A stretch of DNA of 64,000 nt, from positions 1-64,000 of the forward strand of contig NZ_CDBN01000087.1 in NCBI RefSeq assembly GCF_000820085.1. Reading direction: 5' to 3'. Source of the stretch: Aeromonas sanarellii (lineage in GTDB: Bacteria; Pseudomonadota; Gammaproteobacteria; Enterobacterales; Aeromonadaceae). Within the stretch, counting starts at the first letter, position 1. Every line of letters starts with the position of its first letter. The notes below the pieces were generated by a model that was given only the letters and a program-made list of their open reading frames with translations, ran no database searches and was not told the origin of the DNA. Below, in pieces: positions 59,350 through 64,000 of the stretch. Position numbers and translations under genes: made by a program.

Positions 59350-60720
59350 ATGAACAAGGCAGTGGATACGCGTCACCCCCATGCCCATGCCGGTGGCTGG
59401 GTCCCCCGGGATCAGGCCCATGTGGCGCGCTGGGTGCAGCGGCTGCGTCAGGCGGTCACCCGCCAGCCGCGCCCGCTGGTGGCACCAATCGCCGGGCTGA
59501 AGGCGCTGGTGGAGCAGGATCCTGTCCTGCATCTGCAGGCCCAGGCGATGTTTGACGAGGCGTGGCAGCACGAGCAGAGCACGCCGCTCGGCCAGATCGA
59601 GGTGCGCAGCTTCGACGAGTTCCTGTTGCTGCTCAACGGCATCATGACCACGGCCCCGGAGGCCTATCAGGATGTGAAAACCCAGGAGCCTGCCGGGCTG
59701 ATCGGATTTCCCATCAATGCCCTGCTCAACTGGCCCATGGCGACGGCTGCCGGCTACGACTTCTTCGCCAATGCGCTGGTGAACCAGCAACTGCGCAAGA
59801 TCCTCGGCTACTGGGCCGACTTCCTGCAAAGCCCCGCGTCCCGCTATGTGCTGACCGAGTCGGTGAGCCCCCTGGATCGCCAGACCCTGATCGTCCCCTG
59901 GCTCGGCGAGGCGGCGAAGGAGGAGATGGTCCGGGTGGCTCAGGGGGCACTCGGGGCCGGTGACAACCCCACCCCAGACCGCTTCGAGGAGATCTTCCAC
60001 ACCGTGCCGGGAGAGCAGTACGAGGGCTTTGCCAGCTGGGACGACTTCTTCACCCGCCGTTTCTGCCCCGGCGTGCGGCCGGTGACGGCCCCGGATGATG
60101 ACAGCGTGATCGCCAACGCCTGCGAATCGGCCCCGCTGCAGGTGGTCAGAGGGGTACGGCGGCAGGATGCCTTCTGGCTCAAGGGGCAGCCCTATTCCCT
60201 GGACAACCTGCTGGACTTCGACCCGCGTGCCGCCGTGTTCGAGGGGGGCACCCTCTATCAGGCCTTCCTCAGCGCCCTCAGCTATCACCGCTGGCACAGC
60301 CCGGTGAGCGGCACAGTGCGCTCGGTCAAGGTGGTCAACGGCAGCTACTACCTGGCCAACCGCCATCAGGGTTTCGACAATCCGGAGGGGCCCGACCCGA
60401 GCGCCCCCAACCAGTCCCAGCCCTTCCTCACCGCGGTGGCGACCCGGGCACTCATCTTCATCGAGGCGGACAACCCCAAGATCGGCCTGATGTGCGTGGT
60501 GCCGGTGGGCATGGCGGAGGTGTCGAGCTGCGAGGTGACGGTGCAGCCGGGGCAGCGGATCGCGAAGGGGGAGCAGCTCGGCATGTTCCATTTCGGCGGC
60601 TCCACCCACTGCCTGCTGTTTCGCCCCGGGGTCGAGCTGGCGTTCGACTTCTACGGCCAGCAGCCGGGGCTGGAGGCGACCAACCTGAGGATCAACACGG
60701 CGCTGGCGCGGGTCGGATAA
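59350..60720 (+). CDS. Phosphatidylserine-decarboxylase-like protein with PSD-associated N-terminal domain
   Basis: The 456-residue protein has an N-terminal PSD-associated region (about 1-170; GLIGFPINALLNWPMATAAGYDFF) and a C-terminal decarboxylase-like domain. Visible blocks are SWDDFFTRRF, SYHRWHSPVSGTV and the autocleavage-type motif FHFGGSTHCLLF with GGST near residue 420, where pyruvoyl formation would occur. This layout differs from housekeeping Psd and resembles amino-acid-decarboxylating relatives such as fungal PsiD. The start follows AAGGAGAGAGCG. The substrate is unknown. Confidence 0.82.
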   Translation: MNKAVDTRHPHAHAGGWVPRDQAHVARWVQRLRQAVTRQPRPLVAPIAGLKALVEQDPVLHLQAQAMFDEAWQHEQSTPLGQIEVRSFDEFLLLLNGIMTTAPEAYQDVKTQEPAGLIGFPINALLNWPMATAAGYDFFANALVNQQLRKILGYWADFLQSPASRYVLTESVSPLDRQTLIVPWLGEAAKEEMVRVAQGALGAGDNPTPDRFEEIFHTVPGEQYEGFASWDDFFTRRFCPGVRPVTAPDDDSVIANACESAPLQVVRGVRRQDAFWLKGQPYSLDNLLDFDPRAAVFEGGTLYQAFLSALSYHRWHSPVSGTVRSVKVVNGSYYLANRHQGFDNPEGPDPSAPNQSQPFLTAVATRALIFIEADNPKIGLMCVVPVGMAEVSSCEVTVQPGQRIAKGEQLGMFHFGGSTHCLLFRPGVELAFDFYGQQPGLEATNLRINTALARVG

Positions 60721-60738
60721 CCCCGCCTCCGATAGCAC

Positions 60739-60760
60739 GAGGCCGCCTTCGGGCGGCCTT
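60739..60760. terminator. Bidirectional terminator between PSD-like and CYTH genes
   Basis: AGGCCGCC-TTCG-GGCGGCCT is an 8-bp stem closed by a UUCG tetraloop, between convergent genes. Confidence 0.75.
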
Positions 60761-60767
60761 GTTGCAT

Positions 60768-61286
60768 TCAGGCCTGCTGCCGGAGAAGCAGATCCAGGTA
60801 GGCACCTTCTATCAGTTGGGAGGGCTCTACCTCAAGCTGCGCCATGATGTCGTTGGCTTCCTGCATCCCCGCCTCAAGCGGCTCGTCATCCTCCAGCACC
60901 ACCTCCAGTTCGAGGAAGTGGCCAAGCCCCTGCACCTGATCGAGGTGGATCCGGGTTCTGCCGACCAGCAACAGGGTGCGCTTCTTCTGCACCCTGCCGA
61001 TCTGGCCCCAGGCCAGGCTGAGGGTCTCCCGCAGGCGATCTGGTTCATGTGTCGGGGTCAGCTGATAGAAGCTCTCCTTGGGGCCTTGTTGATCGGCGCG
61101 GCGGTAGAAGATGAGCTCGCCGGCCGAGGGGGAAAAGGTTCGCAGCTTCAGACGACCGGCGTCACAGCGAAAGAAGGAGTCATCCTGCTCGATCTCGACG
61201 GGGCCCTGATCGGCGATGGCGAGTGCCTTGGGGAGTAGATCATCTATCCGCTCTATGCTGGCTTTGATCTCGATATTTCGGGGCAT
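60768..61286 (-). CDS. CYTH-domain protein (class IV cyclase/triphosphatase fold)
   Basis: The 172-residue protein opens RNIEIKASI, the CYTH signature strand (ExExK-like, with the first Glu replaced by Asn), and continues QDDSFFRCDAGRLKLRTF, KKRTLLLVGRTRIHLDQV and LGHFLELEVVLEDDE. This tunnel fold hydrolyses or cyclises triphosphate substrates. Its sequence does not resemble the known ~193-residue Aeromonas class IV adenylate cyclase in detail, so it is probably a second CYTH enzyme. It is convergent with the PSD-like gene. Confidence 0.82.
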   Translation of the reverse strand: MPRNIEIKASIERIDDLLPKALAIADQGPVEIEQDDSFFRCDAGRLKLRTFSPSAGELIFYRRADQQGPKESFYQLTPTHEPDRLRETLSLAWGQIGRVQKKRTLLLVGRTRIHLDQVQGLGHFLELEVVLEDDEPLEAGMQEANDIMAQLEVEPSQLIEGAYLDLLLRQQA

Positions 61287-61444
61287 GGCAGGTTTATCTA
61301 TCAGGGTTTGAAGGAGTCCACCCTAGCACGGATTGCGTCCCTGCATAGCCATCTGTCGAGACGGATATCGGCTGAAGACTTGGTAGTTTTTCGTGACCCA
61401 CGGCACAACCTGTTGCCGAGTCATGATAAATCAACAGGATTCAC

Positions 61445-61472
61445 TAAAGTCTGCTCCTCATACTGCCGATAG
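61445..61472 (+). promoter_or_regulatory. FliA (sigma28) promoter of the second chemoreceptor gene
   Basis: TAAAGTCT (61445-61452) and GCCGATAG (61465-61472) match the sigma28 consensus TAAAGTTT-N11-GCCGATAA, with a 12-base gap. A GGGGGT/ACCCCC hairpin follows in the leader. Confidence 0.7.
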
Positions 61473-61526
61473 ATCTACCAAGATGGGGGTATTTCCGACC
61501 CCCGGCTACCACAAGGATTCGTTGTC

Positions 61527-63416
61527 ATGACTCTCTCGTTGCGCGGCAAGTTGCTCGCGGCCAGCCTGGGGGTAGTGCTGCTGATGGCAGCCCTGCTCGG
61601 TATCGTCGCCTTCCATACCCTCAAATCCCGCACCCTGGGCGCCATCCAGAGCGAGGCGGTCAACTACGGCCACGCCCACTCGGTGGCCATCGGCAACTGG
61701 CTGGCGGATCGCAAGCACGCGGTCGATGCCCTGGCCGCCGTGATTGCCGACAATCCCGAGACGACCCTGGTGCCGCACCTGCTGCAGACCCGCACCTCGG
61801 GCGGCTTTGGTCTGACCTACTTCGGCTCGGAGCAGGGAGAGATGACCCGCCACGATCCCTCCCTCAACACCGCCAACTACGACCCCAGGGTGCGTCCCTG
61901 GTATCAGAACGCCAGCAAGGCGGGTCGACTCATCGTCACCGCTCCCTATGTCAGCGTGACCATGCAGCAGATGGTGGTGACCCTGGCCGAGCCGGTGAGC
62001 CACCAGGGCCGGGTGATCGGGGTCGCCGGGGCGGATCTCTCCCTCGATGCCCTGATCGACGAGGTGCTGGCCATGAAGGTACAAGGGGAGGGCTACGCCA
62101 TGCTGCTCGATCGTGCCGGCCTCATCGTCGGCCACCCGAACAAGGAGCTGGCGCTCAAGCAGGTGGCGGAGCTGGATCCCGGCCTCACGGGGGCGGCGCT
62201 GGATGCGTGGAGCCGGGACGGCGAGCTGCACGGCGCCAACCTGAACGGGCGCGAGGTGCTGCTCTCGGTGCAGGGGGTGCCCGGCACCGACTGGCTGCTC
62301 GCCATGGTGATGTACAAGGACGTGCTGGAAGCCCCGCTCGCCACCCTGCTGTGGCAACTGGTGGGGCTGACCCTGGTGCTGCTGCTGGTGTTCGGCACCC
62401 TGCTCATCGCCATGTTCAACTACCTGTTCGCCGATCTCGGCCGGGTGTCGAAGGCGCTTGCCGCCATCGCCCACGGGGAGGGGGATCTCACGGTGCAGAT
62501 CGCCACCAGCAGCAAGGACGAGGTGGGGCAGCTGGCCCAGAACTTCAACCTGTTCGTGACCCGGCTGCACGGCATCGTCAGCCGGTTGCGGGACGTCACC
62601 ATAGAGCTGGCGGCCCAGTCCAGGACCCAGGCGGCGGGGGCCGAGGCGCGCAGCCAGCGGGTGCGCCAGCAGCAGGACGAGATCGTCATGGTGGCGACCG
62701 CGGTGACCGAGATGGCCTCCGCCACCCAGGAGATCGCCGGCAACGCCGAGTTTGCCGCCACCACCGCCGGGGAGGCGGTCAGCCTGGCCGTCGCCGGCCA
62801 GTCCCAGGTCGGCCAGAGCCAGCGCAGCATCACGGGGCTGGCGGACGAGGTGTCCGACGCGAGCCAGACCATTCACGAGCTGGATGGCCACGCCCAGCAG
62901 ATCAGCGGCATCCTGGCCACCATCAGCGGCATCGCCGAGCAGACCAATTTGCTGGCGCTCAACGCCGCCATCGAGGCGGCCCGGGCCGGGGAACAGGGGC
63001 GGGGCTTCGCCGTGGTGGCGGACGAGGTGCGGGTGCTGTCGCGCCGCACCCACGACTCCACCGCCGAGATCCAGCAGATGATCGAGGCCCTGCAGCAGAC
63101 CACCCGCCGCGCCGTGGGCGGCATGGAGACCAGCCGCCGGCTCGCGGGCACCAGCGTGGAGGATGCGGAATCCGCCAACCAGAGCCTGGCGCGGATCAAC
63201 GAGGCCATCGGCTCCATCAGCGACATGGCGACCCAGATAGCGGCGGCGGCCGAGGAGCAGACCTCGGTGACCGGCGAGATCAGCCGTAACACCGAGAACA
63301 TCCGCCACGTCTCCCAGGCGCTGGCGGAGCAGGCCGGGGAGGAAGCGGCTCAGGCCGCCGAGCTCAAGTCACTGACCGAGCGGCTGGAGCAGGAGATCGG
63401 GCGCTTCCGGCTCTGA
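61527..63416 (+). CDS. Methyl-accepting chemotaxis protein with Cache-type sensor
   Basis: The 629-residue receptor has an N-terminal helix ([20 protein letters not shown]), a periplasmic dCache-like sensor at about residues 35-275 ([47 protein letters not shown]), a second helix ([20 protein letters not shown]) and HAMP. The signalling hairpin tip is [35 protein letters not shown]. The RPWY motif region is typical of amino-acid-type Cache ligands, but the ligand is not known. It has its own FliA promoter. Confidence 0.92.
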   Translation: MTLSLRGKLLAASLGVVLLMAALLGIVAFHTLKSRTLGAIQSEAVNYGHAHSVAIGNWLADRKHAVDALAAVIADNPETTLVPHLLQTRTSGGFGLTYFGSEQGEMTRHDPSLNTANYDPRVRPWYQNASKAGRLIVTAPYVSVTMQQMVVTLAEPVSHQGRVIGVAGADLSLDALIDEVLAMKVQGEGYAMLLDRAGLIVGHPNKELALKQVAELDPGLTGAALDAWSRDGELHGANLNGREVLLSVQGVPGTDWLLAMVMYKDVLEAPLATLLWQLVGLTLVLLLVFGTLLIAMFNYLFADLGRVSKALAAIAHGEGDLTVQIATSSKDEVGQLAQNFNLFVTRLHGIVSRLRDVTIELAAQSRTQAAGAEARSQRVRQQQDEIVMVATAVTEMASATQEIAGNAEFAATTAGEAVSLAVAGQSQVGQSQRSITGLADEVSDASQTIHELDGHAQQISGILATISGIAEQTNLLALNAAIEAARAGEQGRGFAVVADEVRVLSRRTHDSTAEIQQMIEALQQTTRRAVGGMETSRRLAGTSVEDAESANQSLARINEAIGSISDMATQIAAAAEEQTSVTGEISRNTENIRHVSQALAEQAGEEAAQAAELKSLTERLEQEIGRFRL

Positions 63417-63437
63417 TCCTCCCGCCATTCAGCCAAG

Positions 63438-63466
63438 AAAAAGGGCAGCCCGCGGGCTGCCCTTTT
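63438..63466. terminator. Bidirectional terminator between the chemoreceptor gene and blc
   Basis: AAAAGGGCAGCC pairs with GGCTGCCCTTTT across a short CGCG-centred loop. Confidence 0.85.
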
Positions 63467-63477
63467 GTGTTGCCGGC

Positions 63478-63984
63478 TCAGGGGGTCTGACTGACCCGGA
63501 TCAGCTGGTCGGTGGCAAAGCCGAGCGCCCTGGCTTGCGCGATCAGGGCCTGCACCTTCTCCTCGGGCGGGTTGGGGGTTCGCGAGAGGATCCAGAGGTA
63601 CTGGAGGTTGTAGCTGCTCACCAGGGAGAGCTCGTAGTCGGTCGCCAGCACGTTGTAGCTGCCGTAGAAGGGGCCGAAGAAGCTCACCTTTAGGCGTCCC
63701 TCGTCGCGCTCGCCCACGAAGTAGGCGCGCCCCTCGGCCTCGCGCCACTGGCCGTCCTCGTCCTGGCCCCGGTTCAGCACCCTGACGCCGCCGTCGTCCC
63801 TCAGGCTGTAGCTGGCGGTGACCCGGTTCAGGCCGCGCTCGAAACCGTGATCGAGGCGGGCCACCTCGTACCAGGTGCCCAGGTAACGGTCGAGCTGGAA
63901 GGGCTTGACCACCTGATGTCCCGGTGGAATGCCGGTGCAGGCGGTGGCCAGCAGGGTCAGAACGAGCAGGATCAGCGTGCGCAT
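63478..63984 (-). CDS. blc: Outer-membrane lipoprotein lipocalin Blc
   Basis: The 168-residue precursor has a lipoprotein signal peptide (MRTLILLVLTLLATAC, lipobox LATAC with Cys16) and the bacterial lipocalin fold: GxW motif in DRYLGTWYEVARLDHGFERG, NRVTASYSLRDDG, GPFYGSYNVLATD and YLWILSRTP. Blc binds lysophospholipids or fatty acids at the outer membrane under envelope stress. The gene is complete, with only 16 bases left before the window edge; the promoter lies outside. Confidence 0.93.
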   Translation of the reverse strand: MRTLILLVLTLLATACTGIPPGHQVVKPFQLDRYLGTWYEVARLDHGFERGLNRVTASYSLRDDGGVRVLNRGQDEDGQWREAEGRAYFVGERDEGRLKVSFFGPFYGSYNVLATDYELSLVSSYNLQYLWILSRTPNPPEEKVQALIAQARALGFATDQLIRVSQTP

Positions 63985-64000
63985 GTCATCCCTCCACGAT

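Overview
The window reads as chromosomal DNA of a gamma-proteobacterium, most likely Aeromonas. The DNA is GC-rich, and the gene neighbourhoods are enteric/vibrio-like: nirBD, cecR-ybhGFSR, hslVU-ftsN-argS, galETKM, lacZ, mglBAC, arcA-arcC-argF-yfcC with argR, and pyrBI. Several regulatory sites match E. coli consensus sequences closely (FNR, GalR, sigma32). The species call is inference from gene content. No phage, IS element, integrase or CRISPR array is visible.

Layout. 0-3 kb: assimilatory/anaerobic NADH nitrite reductase nirBD with an FNR plus NarL/P promoter. 3-8.7 kb: a five-gene efflux operon equivalent to cecR-ybhG-ybhF-ybhS-ybhR. 9-11.5 kb: a divergent LysR regulator and MFS exporter. 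11.6-16.3 kb: hslVU protease behind a sigma32 promoter, ftsN and argS. 16.6-18.6 kb: a LON-domain protein and an ECF sigma factor with its zinc ChrR anti-sigma factor. 18.6-20.7 kb: uppP and gpr.

21-50 kb is a carbohydrate super-region: a LamB-type porin; a LacI-controlled operon (clan GH-A hydrolase, sugar ABC importer, secreted GH43); a second, paralogous hydrolase with a GPH symporter and a SemiSWEET; galETKM; GalR/S; lacZ; mglBAC; and an mgl-linked chemoreceptor. Three near-perfect GalR operators (galE, lacZ, mglB) tie the galactose half together. Two duplicated promoter regions carrying the same palindromes tie both hydrolase operons to one LacI regulator. The inferred job is import of a galactose- and/or arabinose-containing oligosaccharide, internal cleavage, then Leloir-pathway use of galactose.

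49.3-49.6 kb holds a minus-strand CsrB/CsrC-type sRNA with many GGA motifs. 51-56.4 kb is the arginine deiminase operon and ArgR. 56.6-58.3 kb is pyrBI with a pyrL-like attenuator whose leader frame overlaps pyrB. 58.3-64 kb holds an unknown protein, tRNA-Trp, a phosphatidylserine-decarboxylase-like protein, a CYTH protein, a second chemoreceptor with a FliA promoter, and the lipocalin blc.

The most unusual structure is that two unrelated genes (the LysR gene and hslU) are each followed by two degenerate tandem copies of their own 3' ends, stop codon included.
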